Made by a program: the position numbers and the translations under genes. This document shows positions 16,916 to 25,106 of a stretch of 64,000 nt of DNA, one piece after another. Numbering within the stretch: position 1 is the first letter of the stretch; each line of letters begins with the position of its first letter. This DNA comes from CAITSH01 sp945892985 (GTDB taxonomy: Bacteria; Pseudomonadota; Gammaproteobacteria; Burkholderiales; SG8-39), in contig CAMDDU010000012.1 in assembly GCA_945892985.1 (NCBI GenBank), positions 1-64,000 of the forward strand, given 5' to 3'. The notes beneath the pieces were generated by a model. It was not told the DNA's origin. It searched no databases and was given only the letters and a program-made list of their open reading frames with translations.

Positions 16916-17388
16916 TAGTACGGCGTGCCGTCTTTGTGCGCGAACACCCATTTGCCGCCGACCAGCGTTGCCGCCATATCGACATCCGGGTAGGCCACGC
17001 CATCGCCCGGCGTGCGATCGCCCATTTCAAGGTAGCGCACGGCGCGGGATGTTTCGTTGATCAGGTGGTGCGCATCGCTGTCACCGGCGGCAAAGCCCGC
17101 CGCCATACCCGGCCCGAGTAGCTGCCGCCCGCCGTCGGTCACCAGCGTGACTTCGCCTTCGATCACATAGATAAATTCGTCCTGCTTGGCGTGCGCATGA
17201 CGCATTGCCGACTCGGCCCCCGGTTCAAGCGTGACGAGGTTGACACCGAAATTGCTTAGCCCCAGGGCATTGCCAAGGCGCCGGCGATGGCGGCCGCGCA
17301 CGCGACTGGCATAGGGTTCAGGATAGTTCGACCCCTGCTCCGCTGCAACGTCGGCCGGATCAATGGCGGGAAGTTTCAGTGCGCCCAT
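16915..17388 (-). CDS. Single-domain cupin protein inside the pyrimidine operon
   Basis: The 157-residue protein has one cupin barrel: a first motif with MRHAHAKQDEFIYVIEGE (two His and a Glu as likely metal ligands) and a second with AGDSDAHHLINET. It has no signal peptide and ends with a Trp-containing tail (GGKWVFAHKDGTPY). Small cupins of this type bind a metal or sugar/carboxylate ligand, but no substrate can be inferred. It lies between pyrB and pyrC', 3 bp after pyrB and overlapping pyrC' by one base, so it is surely cotranscribed. In the arrangement I know, pyrB and pyrC' are adjacent, so this insertion is noteworthy. Confidence 0.85.
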   Translation of the reverse strand: MGALKLPAIDPADVAAEQGSNYPEPYASRVRGRHRRRLGNALGLSNFGVNLVTLEPGAESAMRHAHAKQDEFIYVIEGEVTLVTDGGRQLLGPGMAAGFAAGDSDAHHLINETSRAVRYLEMGDRTPGDGVAYPDVDMAATLVGGKWVFAHKDGTPY

Positions 17389-17391
17389 GGC

Positions 17392-18342
17392 TCAGTTACC
17401 CGCAAGAATGCTCATTACCGCCATGCGCACGGCAATGCCGAAAGTCACCTGCGGCAGGATGACCGACTGCACGCCGTCGGCCACGGCCGAATCGATTTCC
17501 ACGCCACGATTCATCGGCCCCGGGTGCATGACGATGGCGTCGGGCTTGGCGCACGCCAGCTTTTCCGGCGTCAGGCCGTAGACCTTGTTGAATTCCTGCG
17601 CACTGGGCAGCAGCGGGCCGCTCATGCGTTCGTTCTGCAGGCGCAGCATGACAATCACATCGACATCACGCAGGCCCTCGGTCATGTCGCGGTGGTATTT
17701 CACCCCCAGTTGTTCCACCGCCTCGGGCATCAGCGTCTGCGGCCCGATAACACGCACATCCGGCGTTCCCAGCGTGGTAAGACCGTGAATGAGCGAGCGC
17801 GCGACGCGCGAATGCAGCACATCACCGACGATGGCCACCGACAGCGCGCGAAAATCCTTCTTGTAGTGGCGGATGGTGTAGAGGTCGAGCAGGCCTTGTG
17901 TCGGGTGGGCGTGGCGGCCATCGCCGGCATTGATGACGTGCAAGTGGCTGGCGACGTGGCGGGCGATCATGTGCGGCGCGCCCGACTGCGCATGACGCAC
18001 CACAAACATGTCGGCGTGCATGGCCGAGAGGTTATCGACGGTGTCGAGCAGCGACTCGCCCTTGGTCGCCGAGGAGGTGTTGATATTGAGGTTGATGACG
18101 TCGGCCGACAGGCGCTTGGCGGCGATCTCGAAGGTGGTGCGGGTGCGCGTGGAGTTTTCAAAAAACAGGTTGAACACGCTCTTGCCGCGCAACAAGGGCA
18201 CTTTCTTGACCTCGCGCTCGGTGACGCTGATAAAGGACGCGGCGGTATCGAGGATGCGCGTAACGATGGCCGCCGGCAGGCCTTCGAGCGTCAGCAGGTG
18301 TTGCAACTCGCCCTTGTCATTGAGCTGGGGGTTGCGGCTCAT
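17392..18342 (-). CDS. pyrB: Aspartate carbamoyltransferase catalytic subunit
   Basis: PyrB joins carbamoyl phosphate and aspartate, the first committed step of pyrimidine synthesis. The carbamoyl-phosphate motif FENSTRTRTTFE and the later HAQSGAPH-like and HPGPMNRGVEI motifs are intact. The start ATG at 18342 overlaps the pyrR stop by 4 nt, and 316 aa is normal. An upstream extension of the frame only shadows pyrR. With a PyrC' partner encoded two genes on, this is probably a class A (PyrB6-PyrC'6) ATCase. Confidence 0.96.
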   Translation of the reverse strand: MSRNPQLNDKGELQHLLTLEGLPAAIVTRILDTAASFISVTEREVKKVPLLRGKSVFNLFFENSTRTRTTFEIAAKRLSADVINLNINTSSATKGESLLDTVDNLSAMHADMFVVRHAQSGAPHMIARHVASHLHVINAGDGRHAHPTQGLLDLYTIRHYKKDFRALSVAIVGDVLHSRVARSLIHGLTTLGTPDVRVIGPQTLMPEAVEQLGVKYHRDMTEGLRDVDVIVMLRLQNERMSGPLLPSAQEFNKVYGLTPEKLACAKPDAIVMHPGPMNRGVEIDSAVADGVQSVILPQVTFGIAVRMAVMSILAGN

Positions 18343-18848
18343 GGCTTGTTTTCTTTCTTTTCGGAAAGTTTCATACTGAATTTTCCGGCTTCGTCCTTGT
18401 TCAGGCGCAGCAGTTTCCCTGTTGGAACCGTCACCCGGATGCCGCAAAACTGCGCGGCAACGGGCAACTGGCGCTCGCCGCGGTCGGCCATGACCACCAG
18501 GCTGATCGAGGCCGGGCGGCCGTAGTCAAAGAGCTCGTTCATGGCGGCGCGCACGGTGCGGCCGGTGTAGAGCACATCGTCGACGAGCAGAATTTCGGCG
18601 CCGTCCACTTCGAACGGGATCTGGCTCGGGTGCACCGTGTGGTGCAGCCCGGAGGTGCTGAAGTCGTCGCGATAAAACGAAATGTCGAGCGCCCCCAGCG
18701 GGGTGCTGATGCCCAGCGCCCGGTGCAGGCGCTCGGCCAGCCACAGCCCACCGGTGTAGATGCCCACCATCGCGGTGCGCGGCGTGATGACAGGGCGCAG
18801 CTCCTCGATCAGCTTGGTACACAGTTGTTCGGTGTCGGGCAATATCAT
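18339..18848 (-). CDS. pyrR: PyrR bifunctional protein (pyrimidine regulator / uracil phosphoribosyltransferase)
   Basis: The phosphoribosyltransferase fold has the PRPP-binding loop LLVDDVLYTGRTVRAAM at about residues 88-104 and the DISFYRDD motif near residue 57. PyrR proteins salvage uracil and in some bacteria bind pyr mRNA to attenuate it. I see no convincing anti-terminator structure ahead of this operon, so regulation by RNA binding is unproven. It overlaps ruvX and pyrB by 4 nt each. Length is 169 aa. Confidence 0.93.
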   Translation of the reverse strand: MILPDTEQLCTKLIEELRPVITPRTAMVGIYTGGLWLAERLHRALGISTPLGALDISFYRDDFSTSGLHHTVHPSQIPFEVDGAEILLVDDVLYTGRTVRAAMNELFDYGRPASISLVVMADRGERQLPVAAQFCGIRVTVPTGKLLRLNKDEAGKFSMKLSEKKENKP

Positions 18849-19375
18849 GATGAGGATCCTGCGGGTTTGTCGTGTTGGTCGGGGTCGTGCTGGTCGGCGT
18901 TGTATCGGGCGGGCTCATCCAGCCAGGCCTGCAGGATGATCTGCGCCGACACCGAATGCGTCAGGTGCTTGTGCTTGCGTCCGCCCTTGCCGGCCTGGCG
19001 CAGTGATTCCTCGGCGCTGGCCGATGTCAGGCGTTCATCCACCAGGGCCACCGGCAACCGGAAACGTCCTTCGAGCTGGCGCGCAAACCGGCGGCAGCGC
19101 GCCGTCATGGCGTGTTCGGTGCCGTCCATGGACAGCGCCAGGCCAACCACCAGTCGCGTCGGCTGCCAGTCCCTGATCAGCGCCTCGATGGCGGCAAAAC
19201 GTTTGTCTACCTCGGTCGCCTCAATCATGTCAGCCGGATGGGCCAGTCCGGTCAGCGTGTTGCCCACGGCAACGCCCAGATAGCGCTCGCCGAAATCAAA
19301 GGCGAGCACGATGCTAGGCGTGGGCACGGGAATAATGGCGGCAGACTCGGCGTGGCGGCTTACAGCCGCACTCAT
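18845..19375 (-). CDS. ruvX: Putative pre-16S rRNA nuclease RuvX/YqgF
   Basis: An RNase H-like fold is indicated by AFDFGERYLGVAVGN near residue 25, whose Asp is a catalytic acid, LVVGLALSMDGTE in the middle, and LVDERLTSASAEE toward the end with the conserved Glu and Ser. YqgF trims the 5' end of 16S rRNA. At 176 aa it carries a non-conserved, His/Asp-rich C-terminal tail (about 20 residues). It overlaps yqgE and pyrR by ATGA, a common betaproteobacterial gene order. Confidence 0.92.
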   Translation of the reverse strand: MSAAVSRHAESAAIIPVPTPSIVLAFDFGERYLGVAVGNTLTGLAHPADMIEATEVDKRFAAIEALIRDWQPTRLVVGLALSMDGTEHAMTARCRRFARQLEGRFRLPVALVDERLTSASAEESLRQAGKGGRKHKHLTHSVSAQIILQAWLDEPARYNADQHDPDQHDKPAGSSS

Positions 19376-19941
19376 GCGTGCCCGGCCACATCGGAGAGGC
19401 TGGCGAAATCGATACCGAGTAACTCCATGGCCGCGGGCAGGCGCTCCTCGGGCGGGACATCAAACAAAATATCAGCACGCGCCTTGACGGTGAGCCAGGC
19501 GTTTTGCCCGATCTCGTGTTCGATTTGGCCGGCGGCCCACCCGGAGTAGCCGAGGGTAACCAGCAGTTTGTCCGGCCCCTGACCCGCACCAACCGCCTCG
19601 AGAATATCCAACGATGTGGTCAGGCCAAGCGCATTGTCCGGTGCCACGCCCAGCGTGGATTTCCAGTCACCAAACGGGCTGTGCAGCACAAAGCCGCGAT
19701 CGGTTTGAACCGGACCGCCAAAATACACCGGCGCCAGAAGGATGTCGCCGCTTCGGTCGGTTTTGATCGACAAGCGCTCGAGCAAAATCTGCAAGCTCAT
19801 GTCCAGTGGCCGGTTCACCACCACGCCAAGAGCGCCCTGGTCGTTGTGCTCGCAAATGTAGGTCAGCGAACGGGAAAAATGGGGGTCGGCCATGTTGGGC
19901 ATGGCGATTAGGAAGTGGTTCGTGAGGTCGACGCTGGCCAC
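19372..19941 (-). CDS. YqgE/AlgH family protein
   Basis: The 189-residue soluble protein begins with LTNHFLIAMPNMADPHFSRS, the family's conserved opening, followed by LGVVVNRPLDMSL and PVYFGGPVQTDRGFVLH and the late GYSGWAAGQIEHE. The family is named after AlgH of Pseudomonas, proposed to regulate alginate, but its molecular function is unsettled. It starts at GTG (19941), since no ATG precedes the conserved residues. It is the first gene of the yqgE-ruvX-pyrRB-cupin-pyrC' operon, and the 68 bp upstream hold an inverted repeat (CAGTGCC/GGCACTG). Confidence 0.93.
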   Translation of the reverse strand: MASVDLTNHFLIAMPNMADPHFSRSLTYICEHNDQGALGVVVNRPLDMSLQILLERLSIKTDRSGDILLAPVYFGGPVQTDRGFVLHSPFGDWKSTLGVAPDNALGLTTSLDILEAVGAGQGPDKLLVTLGYSGWAAGQIEHEIGQNAWLTVKARADILFDVPPEERLPAAMELLGIDFASLSDVAGHA

Positions 19942-20009
19942 GATGCTATTTTAACAGGCAGTGCCGTTTGCGGGCAGCTTCATCTGCAGGCACTGGCCGG
20001 TGGGCCGCG

Positions 20010-20978
20010 TTAATCGGCGCTGATTTTCGCCTCACGTATCACCTTGGACCAATACTCCAGGTCGGTCTTCACCACCTGGTCCAGCTGCGCCGGCGTCATG
20101 TGGCGCGCCTCGATGCCCGACGCGGTGGCGGCTTTTTTGACCTCTTCGGTGTCGAGCACCTGCTTGAGCGCGTCGGTCAGGCGCTTGACCGCCTCCGGCG
20201 GCGTTCCGGCCGGCGCAAACAACGCCACCCAGGCCTCGAGCTCAAAGCCGGGGAAGCCCGCTTCTGCGCTGGTGGGCACCTCGGGCATCAGCGGACTGCG
20301 TTGTTTCGCGGCAATGGCCAGACCACGCAGCTTGCCAGCCTGGATATGCGACATCACCGAGGGCGGCGTCGCCACCGTCATCTGCACTTGTCCGGAAATC
20401 ACGTCGATCATCATCGGGCCGGAGCCCTTGTACGGCACCTGGGTAAAGTTGGCCTTGGTCAGCTGCTTGAACAATTCCACACCAACATGGGGCACCGAGC
20501 CGTTGCCCGGCGTGCCGTAATTAACCTTGCCCGGATTGGCGCGGGCGTAGCTCACCAGCTCCTGCAGGTTGTTGACCGGCAGCGACGGATGTACCGCCAC
20601 CAGATGCGGCGACACCGCCAACATCGCCACCGAGGAGAAGTCACGCAGCGGATCCCACTGCAGCTGTGAAAACATCGTCGGGTTGCCGACGTGGAACATC
20701 GAGTAGCCGACCAGCATCGTGTAACCGTCATTTTTGGCGCGGGCCACGTAGGTCGCGGCGATGTTGCCGCTGGCACCTGATTTATTTTCAACGACAACCG
20801 GCTGGCCCAGGGCCTTGGACAGCGGCGACGCAACCAGGCGGGCGACGTAATCAAGTATGCCGCCGGGCGGCACCGGCACGATTAATGTCACCGGACGGCT
20901 GGGAAAAGTCTGGGCATGGGCGGACGCAATGCAAAGCAGTCCGCTGAGGATGGCAAAAGATCGTCCGAGCACGTGCAT
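20010..20978 (-). CDS. Bug/TctC-type tripartite tricarboxylate receptor (periplasmic)
   Basis: The 322-residue protein has a 22-residue signal peptide (ending ASAHAQ) and the family opening TFPSRPVTLIVPVPPGG, then VVENKSGASGNIAATYVA and the ligand-loop region. Bug receptors bind organic anions such as dicarboxylates, nicotinate or aromatic acids, and feed TctAB membrane permeases or act as sensors. No TctA or TctB gene lies nearby, so this is an orphan receptor and the ligand is unknown. The ATG at 20978 follows GGGAG. A longer open frame upstream overlaps the photolyase promoter and was not used. Confidence 0.92.
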   Translation of the reverse strand: MHVLGRSFAILSGLLCIASAHAQTFPSRPVTLIVPVPPGGILDYVARLVASPLSKALGQPVVVENKSGASGNIAATYVARAKNDGYTMLVGYSMFHVGNPTMFSQLQWDPLRDFSSVAMLAVSPHLVAVHPSLPVNNLQELVSYARANPGKVNYGTPGNGSVPHVGVELFKQLTKANFTQVPYKGSGPMMIDVISGQVQMTVATPPSVMSHIQAGKLRGLAIAAKQRSPLMPEVPTSAEAGFPGFELEAWVALFAPAGTPPEAVKRLTDALKQVLDTEEVKKAATASGIEARHMTPAQLDQVVKTDLEYWSKVIREAKISAD

Positions 20979-21132
20979 TGAGACTCCCGCCGTTTTGTCT
21001 TTTATCGGAATGGGTTGATGGCCTGCGATGCTGTCGCACAGAGTATCACCACGCCGACCGGTGCAGTCAATGCAGTCAATCGAACAGCCGGCTTTGCCTC
21101 TGTGCGAAAATCGGGGCAACCAACGAGACACC

Positions 21133-22575
21133 ATGTCCGCAACCGAAAACGCCCCCAACTCTGCCGCTCTGGTCTGGTTCCGCCGCGACCTGCGCATCGA
21201 CGACCACGCCGCACTCCATCACGCCATGACGCGGCACGGCCGGGTCTATTGCGTGTTTGTCTTCGACACCGCAATCCTTGACGCGCTGCCGACACGCACC
21301 GACCGGCGTGTCGAGTTCATCTGGCATTGCATCACCGAGCTCGATGCAGCCTTGCGCGAACTGGGCGGCGGCCTGGTCGTTCGGCATGGCGATGCGCGCA
21401 CCGAAGTGCCGGCGCTGGCAGCACAACTGCAGGTTGACACGGTATATGCCAATCACGACTACGAGCCGGCGGCCATCGCGCGCGACCGCGCCGTCGCAAC
21501 CGGTCTCGCGGTGCGCGGCGCAGCCTTCCAGACCTTCAAGGACCAGGTTGTGTTCGAGCGCGAGGAGGTGATGACGCTGGGCGGCACGCCTTATTCGGTG
21601 TTCACACCCTACAAGAACGCCTGGCTGAAAAAAGTCGATGCGTTTTACCTCAAGCCCTACCCGGTCAGAACCCATGCCAGGGCGCTGGCGCCGCCGCCGC
21701 CCTCGACCATCCCTTCACTGCAGCAGATGGGCTTTGAGGCAAGCAATCTCACCACGCTGGGCATCCCGGCCGGCATGTCCGGCGCGGCAAAGCTGCTCAA
21801 AGATTTTCGCGGGCGCATGGACGAATACCAGGAGCGGCGCGATTTCCCCGCCGTCAAGGGGCCGTCGTATCTGTCGGTACATTTGCGCTTCGGGACGGTG
21901 TCGATACGCGCCCTCGCCGCCGAAGCGCTCGCGCGCACCAGCCGCGGCGCGCAGGTTTGGCTGTCGGAGCTGATCTGGCGCGATTTTTATTTCATGATCC
22001 TCAGCCACCATCCGCATGTGATCGGGCACAGCTTCAAGCGCGAGCTCGAGGACCTGCCTTTCGACAACGACAAGGCCAAGTTCGCGGCATGGTGCGAGGG
22101 CCGCACCGGATTCCCGCTGGTCGATGCCGCCATGCGCCAGCTCAACGCCACCGGCTACATGCACAACCGCCTGCGTATGATCGCCGCCTCCTTCCTGGTC
22201 AAGGACCTGCATATCGACTGGCGCTGGGGCGAACAATATTTCGCCGACCAGCTCAACGACTTCGACTTGTCCGCCAACAACGGCGGCTGGCAGTGGGCGG
22301 CTTCCACCGGCTGCGACGCGCAACCCTATTTCCGCATTTTCAATCCGGTGACACAGTCGGAGCGTTTTGACGCCGAGGGCAAGTTCATCCGCAAGTACGT
22401 GCCCGAACTCGCCGGGGTGAAGGGCAAGTTCATCCACGCGCCGTGGCTGCTCGGTGCTATCGAGCAGCAGGCCGCCGGCTGCATCATCGGCAAGGACTAT
22501 CCAGCGCCGTTGGTGGAGCATGACTGGGCGAGAAAGCTCACGCTGGAGCGCTACGGTAAGGCGAAAAAGGGCTGA
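21133..22575 (+). CDS. phr: Deoxyribodipyrimidine photo-lyase
   Basis: This cryptochrome/photolyase-family flavoenzyme uses blue light to split cyclobutane pyrimidine dimers. The 480 residues open with ALVWFRRDLRIDDHAALH, the antenna-domain signature. The FAD domain has the conserved LIWRDFYFMIL, ATGYMHNRLRM and NNGGWQWAASTGCDAQPYFRIFNP stretches typical of class I CPD photolyases. I chose the ATG at 21133, which fits family starts. It stands alone, divergent from the neighbouring Bug gene. Confidence 0.95.
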   Translation: MSATENAPNSAALVWFRRDLRIDDHAALHHAMTRHGRVYCVFVFDTAILDALPTRTDRRVEFIWHCITELDAALRELGGGLVVRHGDARTEVPALAAQLQVDTVYANHDYEPAAIARDRAVATGLAVRGAAFQTFKDQVVFEREEVMTLGGTPYSVFTPYKNAWLKKVDAFYLKPYPVRTHARALAPPPPSTIPSLQQMGFEASNLTTLGIPAGMSGAAKLLKDFRGRMDEYQERRDFPAVKGPSYLSVHLRFGTVSIRALAAEALARTSRGAQVWLSELIWRDFYFMILSHHPHVIGHSFKRELEDLPFDNDKAKFAAWCEGRTGFPLVDAAMRQLNATGYMHNRLRMIAASFLVKDLHIDWRWGEQYFADQLNDFDLSANNGGWQWAASTGCDAQPYFRIFNPVTQSERFDAEGKFIRKYVPELAGVKGKFIHAPWLLGAIEQQAAGCIIGKDYPAPLVEHDWARKLTLERYGKAKKG

Positions 22576-22603
22576 GAAACAACGCCGGCGACAGAGAGCC
22601 GCA

Positions 22604-22636
22604 GCTGGAAACGCCCGTCTGGCGCGGCTTTGCAGC
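22604..22636 (+). repeat. 33-bp dispersed palindromic repeat, copy A
   Basis: It begins GCTGGAAACG and ends GGCTTTGCAGC with CTGGCGCGG between. It starts 28 bp after the photolyase stop. It pairs end to end (GCTGgAAA with TTTgCAGC) and could form a cruciform or terminator-like RNA stem. Confidence 0.75.
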
Positions 22637-22850
22637 AAGGTCCCTGGCCTGTACCGCAACGGCCAGGCGGCGTCTCCACCGGGGCAAAGGCCTTAGAATC
22701 GATTTGCCCTTGAACGGGCGAATATGTATATATTTGTTCAATCGATGCCATGCGCCGACATTCCCGTAAGCTGTGCGGATAAGCTTTCGCAGCGATATGA
22801 CACAACATGTGCAAAGTTCTCCATAGATCCATAGATATAAGGAAGATCGC

Positions 22851-23813
22851 ATGACACGCTTTTGCAGCATCCTTGCACTCTTATTTGCCCCGCTGTTTGC
22901 CTTTGCCCAGGCCTACCCAAGCAAACCGGTGAGGCTGGTCGTGCCCTTCGCCACAGGCGGCGCAGCCGACACGATCGCCCGCGCCGCGGGCAACCGCATC
23001 AGCGAAGCGCTGGGCCAGCCTGTGCTCATAGACAATCGTGCCGGCGGCCTTGCCACCATAGGTTCGGACATTGTTGCCAAGGCGGCACCGGACGGCTACA
23101 CGCTGTTGCTGGCAGTGAGTCCGCCGCACACGACCTCGCCCTTTTTTGTTAAAAACCTGCCCTTCGACAATATCAAGGACTTCACGCCGATCGCCATCAT
23201 CGCGACCTTTCCGCAAGCGATCGTGGTCCATCCTTCCTTCCCGGCACATTCCCTCAAGGAGTTGATCGATTACGTCAAAAAAAATCCGGGCAAGGTGTCA
23301 TTCGGCACCTCGGGTACTGGCACGGCACAACACCTTGGCGGACTGCAGCTCAACAAGGCGGCCGGCATGGACATGCAACACATCGGCTACAAGGGCGGCG
23401 CACAGGCGACCAACGACTTACTAGGAGGGCAAATTCCGGTTGGCATCCTGACCCTGTCAAACGTCATCAGTCACGCGCGTGCCGGCAAGCTGCGGTTGAT
23501 AGCAATGATGGAATCGACGCGCTCCAAGGCTGCACCTGAAGTCCCGACCGTCGCCGAAGCCGGCGTGCCGGGGTTTGCAACGCCGGACACCTGGATCGGC
23601 CTGATGGGACCGGCGCGGCTGCCTGCGCCGCTGATCCGCCAATTGAACAGCGCGGTGACCAAGTCGCTGGAGTTTCCCGAAGTGCGCTCGCGCCTCGAGG
23701 CGGCCGGTTTTGAAGTCGGCGTGGCAACGCCGGAAGCCTTCGCCGACTCGATTTCAAAAAGCTACGGCGTGTACCAGAAGATCGTCACCGAAGCCGGCAT
23801 CAAACCAGAGTAG
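22851..23813 (+). CDS. Bug/TctC-type tripartite tricarboxylate receptor (periplasmic)
   Basis: The 320-residue protein carries a signal peptide (MTRFCSILALLFAPLFAFAQ), then AYPSKPVRLVVPFATGG, VLIDNRAGGLATIGSD and a ligand loop TSPFFVKNLPFDNIKDFTPIA. RBS AAGGAAG lies 5-10 nt upstream. It ends 4 bp before the convergent enamidase-like gene. Ligand and permease partner are unknown. The roughly 270-bp upstream region is AT-rich for this genome (for example TATGTATATATTTG near 22722) and probably holds its promoter. Confidence 0.92.
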   Translation: MTRFCSILALLFAPLFAFAQAYPSKPVRLVVPFATGGAADTIARAAGNRISEALGQPVLIDNRAGGLATIGSDIVAKAAPDGYTLLLAVSPPHTTSPFFVKNLPFDNIKDFTPIAIIATFPQAIVVHPSFPAHSLKELIDYVKKNPGKVSFGTSGTGTAQHLGGLQLNKAAGMDMQHIGYKGGAQATNDLLGGQIPVGILTLSNVISHARAGKLRLIAMMESTRSKAAPEVPTVAEAGVPGFATPDTWIGLMGPARLPAPLIRQLNSAVTKSLEFPEVRSRLEAAGFEVGVATPEAFADSISKSYGVYQKIVTEAGIKPE

Positions 23814-23817
23814 CGCG

Positions 23818-25038
23818 CTACTTCAGGTTATGAGCGGCCGAGGCGCTGCCAGGAAGCCAGCCCAGGTTGCAACAAAGAAATTTCGCCGCATGCTCGGGTG
23901 GTGGTGTCTGGTGGCTGCGCCCCAACACCAGCGGAACGCCATCGACCAGCACATGGCTGATGCCCGGAAAATCGCCATGCGCAACCGCCTCCGACAACGT
24001 GCTGCCCTTGGAACCCTTGACCGGACCGCACACCACCACGTCAGCCGGGCGCCCCGGCGCAAGAATGCCGCAATCGAGCCCGTGCGCGCGTGCCGTATTG
24101 CCCGTTCCCACCGCTATCGCCTCGGCCGGCGACAGACCGCAGATTGAGGTGAGAAACAAGATGTTCTTGAACATGCCGCGCGGAATCACCCCCGTGCCGC
24201 CGGGCGTGTCGGTGCCCAGGCAAAGCCGGTCAAGCCGGCCGCGCGACACCAGGCGCTTTACCGCGCGCGCCGTCGAGCCGTAATTGCCCGATGAACAGAT
24301 CTCAAGTGCGAATGTGGTTTCATCGATGACGCGGTCCAGATCCTCGTCGCTCATCGGGATGGGTCCGCCAGACACATGGGCCGCGATGTCCGGCTGCAAC
24401 CAGGACAAGATGTCGTAGCCGCACATTTGCGAGGAGCCCGAGCGCGACACGCCGCCAGTGTGCACCTTGGTGCGTATGCCGCGTTCACGGCACCAACGCA
24501 CATAGTTTTTCGCCTCTTCGGGATTTTCGTCGAGCGGGTAAAACAAAAATTTGGCGAACTTGGTGCCGTGCGCCGCCACACGATCAAAATGCTCGGGCGT
24601 CATGCCCGGCACCAACAAAACGGTGCCTGCGATCAGCTTGGCCCCGCTCCAGCGCACACGGCCGGTGGTCTGCGCCATCACGATCGCGAGTGAGGTGACA
24701 ATCTCGGCGGTAAGCCCGTTCGGTTCGAGGCCGGGCAAGTGCAATTCGCCCGCCGATATCAGCGTGGTGGTGCCGCCGTTAAGGTAGTTTCCGATCCAGC
24801 CCGTGGCATTTTGCGTCGGCGTCCACTCCCCACACACCGGATGCACATGGCCGTCGACGATGCCGGGCATGACGGCGCTGCCCATTGCGTCAATCACCAC
24901 TTCGCATTCGCCCGGGCTGGCCGGATCAAGGGCGGCAACGCGGCCGTCTTCGATCAGCAGCTCGCGCGTCGCGGATAAAGGGGCAAGCAGATCACCAGTG
25001 AAGAATTCGCCGATATTCTTGATCAAGACGCGTGGCAT
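23818..25038 (-). CDS. Enamidase-like amidohydrolase
   Basis: This is a metal-dependent amidohydrolase. PGIVDGHVHP places the first metal His pair at His64 and His66, followed by KVHTGGVSRSGSS, AAHVSGGPIPMS and the Asp motif LCLGTDTPGGTG. The C-terminal run GILAPGRPADVVV and HGDFPGISHVLVDG with TPPPEHAAK closely recalls enamidase of nicotinate fermentation in Eubacterium barkeri, which opens 6-oxotetrahydronicotinate. That likeness is from memory. The length is 406 aa, with no signal peptide. It heads away from a divergent Bug gene and follows an FAD monooxygenase gene on the same strand, so hydrolysis of a cyclic amide such as a partly reduced pyridone is a reasonable guess. Confidence 0.8.
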   Translation of the reverse strand: MPRVLIKNIGEFFTGDLLAPLSATRELLIEDGRVAALDPASPGECEVVIDAMGSAVMPGIVDGHVHPVCGEWTPTQNATGWIGNYLNGGTTTLISAGELHLPGLEPNGLTAEIVTSLAIVMAQTTGRVRWSGAKLIAGTVLLVPGMTPEHFDRVAAHGTKFAKFLFYPLDENPEEAKNYVRWCRERGIRTKVHTGGVSRSGSSQMCGYDILSWLQPDIAAHVSGGPIPMSDEDLDRVIDETTFALEICSSGNYGSTARAVKRLVSRGRLDRLCLGTDTPGGTGVIPRGMFKNILFLTSICGLSPAEAIAVGTGNTARAHGLDCGILAPGRPADVVVCGPVKGSKGSTLSEAVAHGDFPGISHVLVDGVPLVLGRSHQTPPPEHAAKFLCCNLGWLPGSASAAHNLK

Positions 25039-25106
25039 ACGGCGGTTTCCTGTGATGGTTTTGTGACTGTACTGTGATTGCGGACGGCTCGATTGTAGCA
25101 GTGCGG

